Shown one piece after another: positions 24,006 through 31,591 of a DNA stretch of 64,000 bases. The first letter of the stretch is position 1; each line of letters opens with the position of its first letter. The notes below the pieces were generated by a model. The model was not told the DNA's origin, did not search any database, and saw only the letters and a list, made by a program, of their open reading frames with translations. A program made the position numbers and the translations under genes. This DNA is from JAILLW01 sp045629045. GTDB taxonomy: Bacteria; Bacillota; Clostridia; Lachnospirales; Lachnospiraceae. The stretch covers positions 1-64,000 of the forward strand of contig JAZQQM010000003.1 of the NCBI GenBank assembly GCA_045629045.1, given 5' to 3'.

Positions 24006-26331
24006 TGCCTTTGTTATTGCTCTTATGGCAGTCGGTGTTTTCGGCTGCGGCAAAAAGGCTCAGGAGGATACCAGAAATTTCGTTTTTAGCATGGAGGATA
24101 TGCAGCTTGAAGACGGGATTACCTCTGCTTCGGGATTTAAACTCGTAAAAACCAGTGATGAAATTGTTTTTTACGGAACCACGAATCAGATGGGAGAGAA
24201 TGTGGCTCACTTCGTTTATTATGATAAAAACGGTGAAGTGGCCTTATATTATACGGTTTCTCTGGGTCCTGACAACATGGATAAGGTATGCGTAACCGAA
24301 GAAGGGGATGTTTATGCCCTTTTGTGGACCAAGGACAGAGAAAATGTTCCTGCAGATGACACCATGGAAGATGGAATGATGGGGGAAGGTTTTGCCGGAC
24401 CTGAAGAAAGAACTGCCGAAAACGGATATTATTTTGAACTTGCCAAGATTGATAAAAACGGTGAAATTGTGGTTGATAAGAATGTCCGTGATGACGAACC
24501 TGTTGCTGCACTTGAGTCATTAAATGATGAATATTCCGTGCAAAATTTCGTATGTGACACAGAGCATATCTTTATACAGACATCAGACAGCATTATTGCC
24601 TATGATTATGATCTTAATTGTCTTAATGTTCTGCCCTCACAGGTTATTGATAAGAACCTTAATTATGCCAGTTATTTTAATTCAAAGTCCGGAGATTTAT
24701 ATGCCATGTATACGGACAGCCAGTACAATGTTGTGGTTGGCAAAGTCGATTTGATTACGGGAACCGTTGATAAGGGTGAGAAAATTCCCGGAGCAAAGTA
24801 CTGGGCAACCATATCAACCGGTGTGGCAAAGGATTTCCTGTACTGTAATAACGGATGTCTTTTTGAATTTAATGTAGGAGATGTGGAGCTTACCAAGGTA
24901 ATGGATTTTACGGCTTCGGGAGTTCCTACGGATAATATATACTGCGCGGCGGGCTTTGATGAGCAGCATTTTATAGCAAGCTATCGCTCGATAAATGACG
25001 GTTCAACCTGCATCGGTAATTTCTGTAAGGTAAATCCCGAAGATGTCCGCGAGAAGACCATAATCGATCTTGCTGTAATGGACGATAATGAAATCGTTCG
25101 CAGGGCGGTATACACTTTTAACCAGAATAATCCTGATTACAGTATCAGAATTCTTAATTATCAGGCTATGTATTCCGACGGTAACGGAGATTTGTCAGCG
25201 GCAATAAGTAAGCTGAATACCGATATTGTTTCCGGAAATATGCCGGATATTTTGCTGGTTGGTTATTCGATTCCCATAAACACTTATATAAGTAAAAATC
25301 TTATTGAAGACTTAAATCCCTATATTGATGCCGATCCGGAGTTCAAACGTGGGGACTTTAACGAGCATATTCTTGATGTCTTTTCAAAGGACGGAAAATT
25401 GTATTCACTGGTGCCTGTGTATTCGGTAAATACGGTTATGGCTAAAAAGTCGGTTGTGGGTGATTCCTTCAGTTGGAGTATTGACGATGCCATGAGCATA
25501 TTCAATAACGTGGGAGCCAACCAGTTTTTCGTATGGAAGAATCAGGAAGATATTATTCGCTCATGTATTCAGATGAGCGGCGGCAGATTCGTTGACGTGG
25601 AAAAGGCAGAATGTAATTTTAATTCCGATGAATTTAAGAAGGTGCTTGAATTTACCAAGAACTGTATTCCTTCCGGGGATATGGATTATGATTTTATGGT
25701 TAAGCAGATGGGAGATTCGGAGAACTGGTTCAGAAATAATAAAGTAATATGCCAGATAGGAAGCGTTTCGGATTTGGTAAATTATGCGTATACACGGAGC
25801 GCTACGTTTGGTGATACTGTTGCCTGTATAGGTTTTCCCTGCGACGGAGGAGAGCCGGGAAGTTCGATTAATCCCATACTCAATTTCTGTATATCGTCAA
25901 AATCCGATAATAAAGAATTATGCTGGAAGTTCCTTAGGTATTTCCTATCCGATGAATTCCAGAATGACAGTGAAATGAGTGGCTACGGCTTTCCCCTTAA
26001 AGAAAGCGCATTTGAAGAAAAGTTAAAGAAGGGCCAGGACCCTAACTGCATGGGCTTTTCGTGGAGAGACGAGGAGGGAAATGAAATATTCTATCCCATG
26101 AATTACTGGATTAACGGAGAAGAAAGAGAGCTTGAGCCTCTGACCGATGAGGAAATAAATGATATCAGAAGACTGATAAATGCTGTTAATAAAAACGGCG
26201 AGGTTGATGAAAAGATTATTTCGATTATTCTTGAAGAAGCTAAAGAATACTACGAAGATAATGCCACTATTGATGATGTATGTAAGAGGATTCAGTCGAG
26301 GGCACAAATATATATTTATGAATGCCAGTAA
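23965..26331 (+). CDS. Extracellular solute-binding lipoprotein with N-terminal propeller-like domain
   Basis: 788 residues from GTG 23965, overlapping the previous gene by 41 bp. The signal peptide ends in lipobox VFGC. Residues about 30-360 contain repeated beta-strand blades (YYDKNGEVALYYTVSLG, LAKIDKNGEIVVDKN) that suggest a beta-propeller. From about 370 it is an SBP_bac_1 carbohydrate-binding protein (VRRAVYTFNQNNPDYSIRIL, DIVSGNMPDILLVGY, MSGYGFPL). It should feed the two permeases of this operon. The added propeller doubles the usual length of about 430. An acidic Met/Glu-rich loop near 130 looks disordered. Confidence 0.8.
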   Translation: MKRFLKIHKNRICSAFVIALMAVGVFGCGKKAQEDTRNFVFSMEDMQLEDGITSASGFKLVKTSDEIVFYGTTNQMGENVAHFVYYDKNGEVALYYTVSLGPDNMDKVCVTEEGDVYALLWTKDRENVPADDTMEDGMMGEGFAGPEERTAENGYYFELAKIDKNGEIVVDKNVRDDEPVAALESLNDEYSVQNFVCDTEHIFIQTSDSIIAYDYDLNCLNVLPSQVIDKNLNYASYFNSKSGDLYAMYTDSQYNVVVGKVDLITGTVDKGEKIPGAKYWATISTGVAKDFLYCNNGCLFEFNVGDVELTKVMDFTASGVPTDNIYCAAGFDEQHFIASYRSINDGSTCIGNFCKVNPEDVREKTIIDLAVMDDNEIVRRAVYTFNQNNPDYSIRILNYQAMYSDGNGDLSAAISKLNTDIVSGNMPDILLVGYSIPINTYISKNLIEDLNPYIDADPEFKRGDFNEHILDVFSKDGKLYSLVPVYSVNTVMAKKSVVGDSFSWSIDDAMSIFNNVGANQFFVWKNQEDIIRSCIQMSGGRFVDVEKAECNFNSDEFKKVLEFTKNCIPSGDMDYDFMVKQMGDSENWFRNNKVICQIGSVSDLVNYAYTRSATFGDTVACIGFPCDGGEPGSSINPILNFCISSKSDNKELCWKFLRYFLSDEFQNDSEMSGYGFPLKESAFEEKLKKGQDPNCMGFSWRDEEGNEIFYPMNYWINGEERELEPLTDEEINDIRRLINAVNKNGEVDEKIISIILEEAKEYYEDNATIDDVCKRIQSRAQIYIYECQ

Positions 26332-26426
26332 AATGCCGGATATCTTGAAAGAATTCTGAATGCTTTGCTGACCTTGAATTTCTTTGAAGCAGAAGATGGA
26401 GAATAGTACTTTCTTCTGTATTTATA

Positions 26427-26455
26427 TTGACTTTAATCGGTACTAAAGGCATAAT
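26427..26455 (+). promoter_or_regulatory. Sigma-70-type promoter
   Basis: TTGACT at 26427-26432, a 17-bp spacer and CATAAT at 26450-26455. It is 65 bp before the ATG at 26520. Confidence 0.65.
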
Positions 26456-26519
26456 TATAGTTGTGTAAAACATATTGATTGCTACGTGCGACCTAAGATT
26501 GGTAAAAGGGGGCGAGGGT

Positions 26520-26786
26520 ATGGCAGACGAGCATTTTTGGGATAACGGTGTAAGCAGTATTTCCACTGAGGAGAATTGCAAACTTGTTTTTGAAACAATC
26601 AAAGGAGAAAAGAAAACTACTCCGATGATGACCATAGATAAAACATTAAAACTTATGGACGTATTAAAGAACGGACGTCAGACAGTAAGCTGTGAAGCAA
26701 TAAAAGTCGTTGACGGCGAAGAACAGTCCATACAGTCATTCAAGCTTAATGTTATCGAAGTAGATGGTGAAAAAATAATAATCTGA
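26520..26786 (+). CDS. Small conserved hypothetical protein
   Basis: 88 residues, soluble, beta-rich (CKLVFETIKGEKKTTPMMTI, SFKLNVIEVDGEKIII). GGGGGCGAGG precedes ATG 26520, which is chosen over TTG 26475. Single-gene unit with its own promoter and terminator. No domain recognised. Confidence 0.65.
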   Translation: MADEHFWDNGVSSISTEENCKLVFETIKGEKKTTPMMTIDKTLKLMDVLKNGRQTVSCEAIKVVDGEEQSIQSFKLNVIEVDGEKIII

Positions 26787-26791
26787 TTTAG

Positions 26792-26826
26792 AGGGGAATT
26801 ATTAATCGATAATTCCCCTTTTTTTG
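26792..26826 (+). terminator. Intrinsic terminator
   Basis: AGGGGAATTAT (26792-26802) pairs with ATAATTCCCCT (26809-26819), then a run of seven Ts. It overlaps the fossil LuxR fragment on the other strand. Confidence 0.9.
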
Positions 26827-26876
26827 GCTTCCGTAATGGCAGCGTAACGGCTGTTTACGCCAAGCTTTCGATAATT
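26802..26876 (-). pseudogene. C-terminal fossil of a LuxR-type HTH regulator
   Basis: Read on the minus strand, 24 codons directly after the stop of the 26877 gene encode NYRKLGVNSRYAAITEAKKRG... and a stop at 26802-26804. This is the last helix of the LuxR/GerE HTH domain. Nothing upstream matches, so it looks like a leftover of a response regulator cut off when the present neighbour gene arrived. Confidence 0.5.
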
Positions 26877-28337
26877 TTATCGGCCTTCGATATAATCGGC
26901 ATGATTGTTGGTGACAGTCATTTTGTATACACCTTCGACTTTCATGGTGCCCCAATCACTGTCCTTTTCAATCTGAATTAATTTTTCAATCCATTCAACG
27001 GCGCTCATGGAGTCTTCTCTGTCATTAAACAAAGAAGGGTCATTGGGCGCCATTTTTGTGTTCTTATCAATAACAATGCTTACCCACTCATCATTTTGGT
27101 TGCGGCCGGACAGGAGAGCGATGCCACGGCTGGCAATTACGTTGTTATAGGAAGCTACTGTAAGTTCAATATCTTCGGTTTCCTGCTTTACTTCCGGATA
27201 GGTGGCATAAAGGTCCGAAATTGTTGAAACATATATACCGTTGTAGTCGGAAGAGTAGATATCCCCGGAACCTGTGCTCCAGGCATTTATATAATCTCCG
27301 GCAAAACAGTCATAGTTAATATTACCGAATGTAACATCACCTTTTTCATCCATATCTCTGTAGTTAACCGTAAGAATTCCATTTTCGCGATAAAGGGCAT
27401 AAGTTATTTCGTGGCCCTCGTCTTTAATCTGTGCTGTAAGGTCTGTTGCACTTAAGGCATCGATATCATCTATTGCAACATAGGCACCGCCATATTCATA
27501 GATCTGGTCGGTGGGCTTGTTGTAGTAGAAATAATAGGGCTTCCACGAGTGACCGCTCATCATATAAAATTCGCTGTCAAAGACTGTATCGTAGCAACTG
27601 TCGGTAACGGCAAAATCAATAGGGCTGATCTGTGAAATGCTGCCCAGAGCATCTATTTCGCTAAAGCCTGCTTCGTTATCATATACAGACCATACGTGTG
27701 TTACATAGTCTGTAACATATCTTTCGGAAGCGCAGGCATACTTACGCCCGTCCATTTCCATTATGCCGTCTATGCCGCCCCAGACTCCTGTGGGAGATTC
27801 GTCAAACTCTTCAACATGTTCACCGTTGGTGAAACACATATGACCTTCATAATCACCGGAGTCACCGTATTCTTCATCGTCGTATTCTATTTTTTTGCCT
27901 ACGAAGATAAATGCTTCATAGGTACCGTTATTATCAAAATCATCTACAGTTGCAGAGACGATGTCTTCAGCAGCAATGTTGTCGCCGTTATCAATTAAGT
28001 ACTGAATAAGTATGGCAGTTTCCGGATCATTTTCTTTCTTGGAACCGGAATAAATTACTTTCATGCCTGCGACAGGATTAACTGCTGCAGAATTGTCGGC
28101 TTCATCTTTATCCTTCTTGTCTTTCTTGTCGGATTTATCCTTTTTATTCTTTTTATCTTTTTTCTTCTTGTCGGACTTAGCGGGCTTTTCTTCCTCTTCG
28201 GAAGAAACCTTCTTATTGTCATCGGCATTTTTATATTTGACAAAGTATATACCGCCGAGAGCAAGAGCCGCTATTAATGCGATTGTAAGAAAGATAATTG
28301 CGATTATTAAGGGCTTGTTTGATTTTTTGTTTTCCAT
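26877..28337 (-). CDS. Membrane-anchored extracellular protein with Lys-rich stalk, unknown
   Basis: 486 residues from ATG 28337 (TTG 28346 is possible; the ribosome site is weak). One membrane helix at about 10-33, then an extremely Lys/Asp-rich stalk (about 45-85, SDKKKKDKKNKKDKSDKKDK), then an extracellular domain of about 390 residues with TVDDFDNNGTYEAFIFVG, which is an FG-GAP/calcium-loop-like DDFDNNG motif. No family named. It is probably anchored by the N-terminal helix with the C-terminal domain outside. The TAA stop is followed in the same frame by the LuxR fossil. Confidence 0.65.
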   Translation of the reverse strand: MENKKSNKPLIIAIIFLTIALIAALALGGIYFVKYKNADDNKKVSSEEEEKPAKSDKKKKDKKNKKDKSDKKDKKDKDEADNSAAVNPVAGMKVIYSGSKKENDPETAILIQYLIDNGDNIAAEDIVSATVDDFDNNGTYEAFIFVGKKIEYDDEEYGDSGDYEGHMCFTNGEHVEEFDESPTGVWGGIDGIMEMDGRKYACASERYVTDYVTHVWSVYDNEAGFSEIDALGSISQISPIDFAVTDSCYDTVFDSEFYMMSGHSWKPYYFYYNKPTDQIYEYGGAYVAIDDIDALSATDLTAQIKDEGHEITYALYRENGILTVNYRDMDEKGDVTFGNINYDCFAGDYINAWSTGSGDIYSSDYNGIYVSTISDLYATYPEVKQETEDIELTVASYNNVIASRGIALLSGRNQNDEWVSIVIDKNTKMAPNDPSLFNDREDSMSAVEWIEKLIQIEKDSDWGTMKVEGVYKMTVTNNHADYIEGR

Positions 28338-28364
28338 TTTACACAAATTTCTTTTCTATAGTAT

Positions 28365-28793
28365 TTATATTGTTACTTTTTCAACAGATTTAAGTCCGCG
28401 TTCTCTTTTGAGTTCTTTAACACGTCCCTTAGTGATATTTGTTTCGATGCAGATATCCTGTCCGGCAACATTATCCTTCATAATGAAGGATCTTATTTTG
28501 TTGGTTTTATCATATATTTCCACAGCCGTAAAATCCTGAGATGTTGTATCAAAGCCCTCTGCAATTATGGCTTTGGCAGACTGTTTATCCATTTCACGGA
28601 CACCTGCGCAAACAGGACATGATGCGTAATATTTGGCGCCCAGATACATGAGCGGAAGATAGTCGATGTGAAAATACTTGGTTACTTTGATAAGAGAGGG
28701 TTTGTAGGTACGAGCGCATACAGAGCATGTGGCCGGCTCCCCGAAAAATCCCTTCTTGGTACTGATTGTTCTTTGACCGTATACGAAATACAT
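28365..28793 (-). CDS. Zinc-ribbon protein
   Basis: 142 residues. Two Cys pairs, CSVC (about 23-26) and CPVC (about 59-62), frame YFHIDYLPLMYLGAKYYASC. This is the zinc_ribbon_15 pattern seen in small Firmicutes proteins. The C-terminal half is charged with no motif. It lies between two membrane-protein genes on the same strand, 15 bp from the upstream gene, and probably shares a transcript with it. Role unknown; zinc binding is inferred from the four cysteines. Confidence 0.7.
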   Translation of the reverse strand: MYFVYGQRTISTKKGFFGEPATCSVCARTYKPSLIKVTKYFHIDYLPLMYLGAKYYASCPVCAGVREMDKQSAKAIIAEGFDTTSQDFTAVEIYDKTNKIRSFIMKDNVAGQDICIETNITKGRVKELKRERGLKSVEKVTI

Positions 28794-28808
28794 AATTTTG
28801 TTCTCCTT

Positions 28809-29864
28809 TTATATCATTACTCCGGCTTTGCGGGAATTTACTTCATTAATCATTGACTGCCTGTCGCGCATGAATCTGGTAAAGAGTTCGTCGCTGTAAC
28901 CTTCAAAAGCTGCAGGTATATGGTATTTAAGGGTTTCACACGCTCTAACCGCATCCCCCTGTGCCAGTGTGATTTCATGTATCTTACCTGTTGACAGTAC
29001 AACCTTAAGCTGCAGCATATTATGGTTGGCAGGAGATACGCAACTGTAGAACCATATGACATCTTTTACCATGCAGAAGTCTATCTTGTTGCTATCTACA
29101 AAGAGTATAAATTCACTGTTAACTTTAACACTTGAATCACCGCCGGACAGGTAGAGGTTTTCAAATTTGCTGTATGTTCCTTCATAGTCACCTGTTTCGC
29201 GACAGTATTTCTTTATATTCTTAAGAGAATCCTTGGAAAGGGTAATTATCAATATAATAAGGCAAGCCAGAGTATCCATGGCTGCAAAAGCAAATACGGA
29301 ACTTCCTATGGCACGGCTACCGCCGATTCGCTGCTGCCTTAAGATGACAGGCGGAAAAATATATTCCAAATCGCTCTGGGTTAAATCTTCATAACCTGCT
29401 TCACGAAGCGCATCAAGATAATCCATATAGCAGTCATATTCCTCGCCACTTTTTAAAAATTCAAGACGACCTTTGACTTTTACGGAATCCAGCTGATCCA
29501 TTATTTCTTCGATGGAAATACCGGGATTAGTCATCTCAAGTTCCATTATTTTGTTCAGGTTATCATACGCTTTGTCATTAGTGTTACCCACAAGCTGGAC
29601 TGCAATATAGGTATCATCACCGGGAACGAAATAGTCACGCTTGACATCATTGTCAAGCGAACAGAACCAATCCCATACGTATATAATTTCGATTTCTGCC
29701 GGGCCTTCTTCAATTAGATCGTAGGGGGTATTGTTAAGATCCTGATAGGAATAAATCGGAAGGAAATCCCTAAGCTCGTAAAGGCATAGAACCACTCCGA
29801 TAAGCAGGAAAATCAGTGACCATTTAAGAGTCTTTTTCCTGCTTCGCAAATTAAAATCTTTCAT
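28809..29864 (-). CDS. Two-helix membrane protein, unknown
   Basis: 351 residues from ATG 29864; GAGGAG is 7 nt upstream, which favours this over 29879. Membrane helices at about 14-32 and 188-208. The segment between is extracellular and acidic. The C-terminal part (about 210-351) is cytoplasmic and beta-rich (FILFVDSNKIDFCMVKDVIWFY, LQLKVVLSTGKIHEI), resembling PH-like folds in clostridial membrane proteins. No confident family. Confidence 0.65.
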   Translation of the reverse strand: MKDFNLRSRKKTLKWSLIFLLIGVVLCLYELRDFLPIYSYQDLNNTPYDLIEEGPAEIEIIYVWDWFCSLDNDVKRDYFVPGDDTYIAVQLVGNTNDKAYDNLNKIMELEMTNPGISIEEIMDQLDSVKVKGRLEFLKSGEEYDCYMDYLDALREAGYEDLTQSDLEYIFPPVILRQQRIGGSRAIGSSVFAFAAMDTLACLIILIITLSKDSLKNIKKYCRETGDYEGTYSKFENLYLSGGDSSVKVNSEFILFVDSNKIDFCMVKDVIWFYSCVSPANHNMLQLKVVLSTGKIHEITLAQGDAVRACETLKYHIPAAFEGYSDELFTRFMRDRQSMINEVNSRKAGVMI

Positions 29865-29882
29865 AATTTTTCTCCTCATAAT

Positions 29883-30029
29883 ACGTATATCAACGGTAAT
29901 TATAGCAGACAGAAGGTTTTCTTAAAAGAGAAAATCATAGGATACAATCAACAGCAGTGGGTTATTAAGTATCCTGACAGATACGGCGCATACGATGAAT
30001 ACGATATAGTATGGGATGGCTTACATTAG
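29883..30029 (+). pseudogene. C-terminal fossil of an unidentified gene
   Basis: An open plus-strand run ends with TAG at 30027-30029 and encodes a protein-like tail (GYNQQQWVIKYPDRYGAYDEY, ending DIVWDGLH). No start or upstream domain exists, since upstream is antisense to the 28809 gene. The 3' end overlaps the stop of the cyclase on the minus strand. It looks like a gene remnant but the family is unknown. Confidence 0.35.
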
Positions 30030-31498
30030 CGCTTACGGCGGTCTTTACCGGATTTTTTATAGTACTCGGACTTTTCTTTGTACATATTGGCATCGGCTAT
30101 TTCGACAAGCTCACGGACGGTTGCATTCGTGAGTTTTTCTTTGGAGGAAAGACCGTAGGAAACACTTAATTCGGTATTATTTTCCTGACTCCATCGTTCC
30201 ATCTCTTGGGCAAAAGCAGATTTTACGGAATCAATTTCGGCACCGTTAATTTCAACTATTGCAGAAAACTCATCGCCACCTATACGGTATACCTTGCCGT
30301 ATTTACCCCATGCGTTTTTGATGGCATCGGCAGCACCACATATAAGCTTATCTCCGGCAACATGTCCCTGGGTATCATTGGCGGCCTTAAGGCCATTAAG
30401 GTCATACGATACCAGTACCAGATTATTGGGCATGCCCTCATCTGCCATTTTGGCAAGTTTATCTTCATAAGCTCTGCGGTTATAAAGCCCTGTGAGCTTA
30501 TCGGTATTTGCTTCATAATATAATTTCTTAATTTTAGCAAGGTCATCCTCGGCTATTTTACGACGACGGTTAATATCATACATAATGGCAATAACCATAA
30601 GGATAATAACTATAAAGAGTAATGTACCGCCGATTAAAGCCTTCTTAAGGGGCGCAAACATAATGCTTGCATCAACAAGTACAAGCTGCTTCATGCCGTC
30701 AGCTATAGAATTGTTGAATACGTAATAGTCATATCCGTTATAAGAAAATTCAAAATTTTCATCGGGATTTTCGTTATATTTTGCATATAACATAGGATAG
30801 TAGCTGTCTGTTAATTCATTGAAGCGCAAACTTATATTGTCTTTTTGAGAATCGGCAAGAATTATTTCATTCTGGTCGAAAATCAGTGTTTCGAGACATT
30901 TATCGTTTACAGTATCGGCTACGAGCTTTTGCATATTTGAAAGCTGAACATCGTAACTTATAACAGACTCCCCATCTGATAAGAGCTTGGCATATGAAAT
31001 AATAAGATTGCCTGAAATAGCGTCAACGTAGGGGCTTGCAAATGCGATATTACCGTTGTTATTAAGACCGGCCAGATACCAGGGACGTTTCTTGGGAATA
31101 AAGTCCGTACCGGGAACCCAACCGCTTCCGTCAAGATATGAACCGCGGAAATATCCGTAAATATCACTGTACTCGGGGTCGAGAGTGGACATAACGGAAT
31201 TTTCCATATGAAGATAAGTCAGTATTTCGGTATTTGTTCTTTTTTCGGAGAAGTACCTTTCGATAACCATGGCGTCCTCAGCAATCTTCTGACGACGATT
31301 TTCGAGAATATAAGAAACATCTTTGTTAAGGCTCTGAACCTCACTGTACTGGAGGCTTATAAGGTTGTTTTTGGATATCTGATACAGCCATGCAAAAAGC
31401 GCAGAAATTACAATAATAGATAAGATTAAGAGTGCTTTATATATTTTGTCGGCTGCATTACGTTTATCTAAAGTATATTCGCGATTGTTTTTTTTCAT
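30026..31498 (-). CDS. Diguanylate cyclase with extracellular dCache sensor
   Basis: 490 residues. Membrane helices at about 21-43 and 284-305 flank a dCache-type ligand domain (KKRPWYLAGLNNNGNIAFASPYVDAISG). The cytoplasmic GGDEF domain at about 330-480 has intact TDKLTGLYNRRAYE, DLNGLKAANDTQGHVAGD and IGGDEF, so it should make c-di-GMP from two GTP. No RxxD inhibitory site is seen five residues upstream of the GGDEF. ATG 31498 follows a weak GGAGT site. It stands alone on the minus strand. Confidence 0.88.
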   Translation of the reverse strand: MKKNNREYTLDKRNAADKIYKALLILSIIVISALFAWLYQISKNNLISLQYSEVQSLNKDVSYILENRRQKIAEDAMVIERYFSEKRTNTEILTYLHMENSVMSTLDPEYSDIYGYFRGSYLDGSGWVPGTDFIPKKRPWYLAGLNNNGNIAFASPYVDAISGNLIISYAKLLSDGESVISYDVQLSNMQKLVADTVNDKCLETLIFDQNEIILADSQKDNISLRFNELTDSYYPMLYAKYNENPDENFEFSYNGYDYYVFNNSIADGMKQLVLVDASIMFAPLKKALIGGTLLFIVIILMVIAIMYDINRRRKIAEDDLAKIKKLYYEANTDKLTGLYNRRAYEDKLAKMADEGMPNNLVLVSYDLNGLKAANDTQGHVAGDKLICGAADAIKNAWGKYGKVYRIGGDEFSAIVEINGAEIDSVKSAFAQEMERWSQENNTELSVSYGLSSKEKLTNATVRELVEIADANMYKEKSEYYKKSGKDRRKR

Positions 31499-31591
31499 AA
31501 TTCACTCCGTTAAATTCCCCCCGAATTTCATTTTGTATTTTACATTATTTATTGCGGAATATCTATAACATTAATTAAATTGTTTTCAACC

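Noticed and set aside
28063..28539. 158-codon plus-strand frame opposite the Lys-rich stalk
   Set aside because: Its Ser/Leu/Phe-rich sequence is the complement of the Lys/Asp codons of the real gene.
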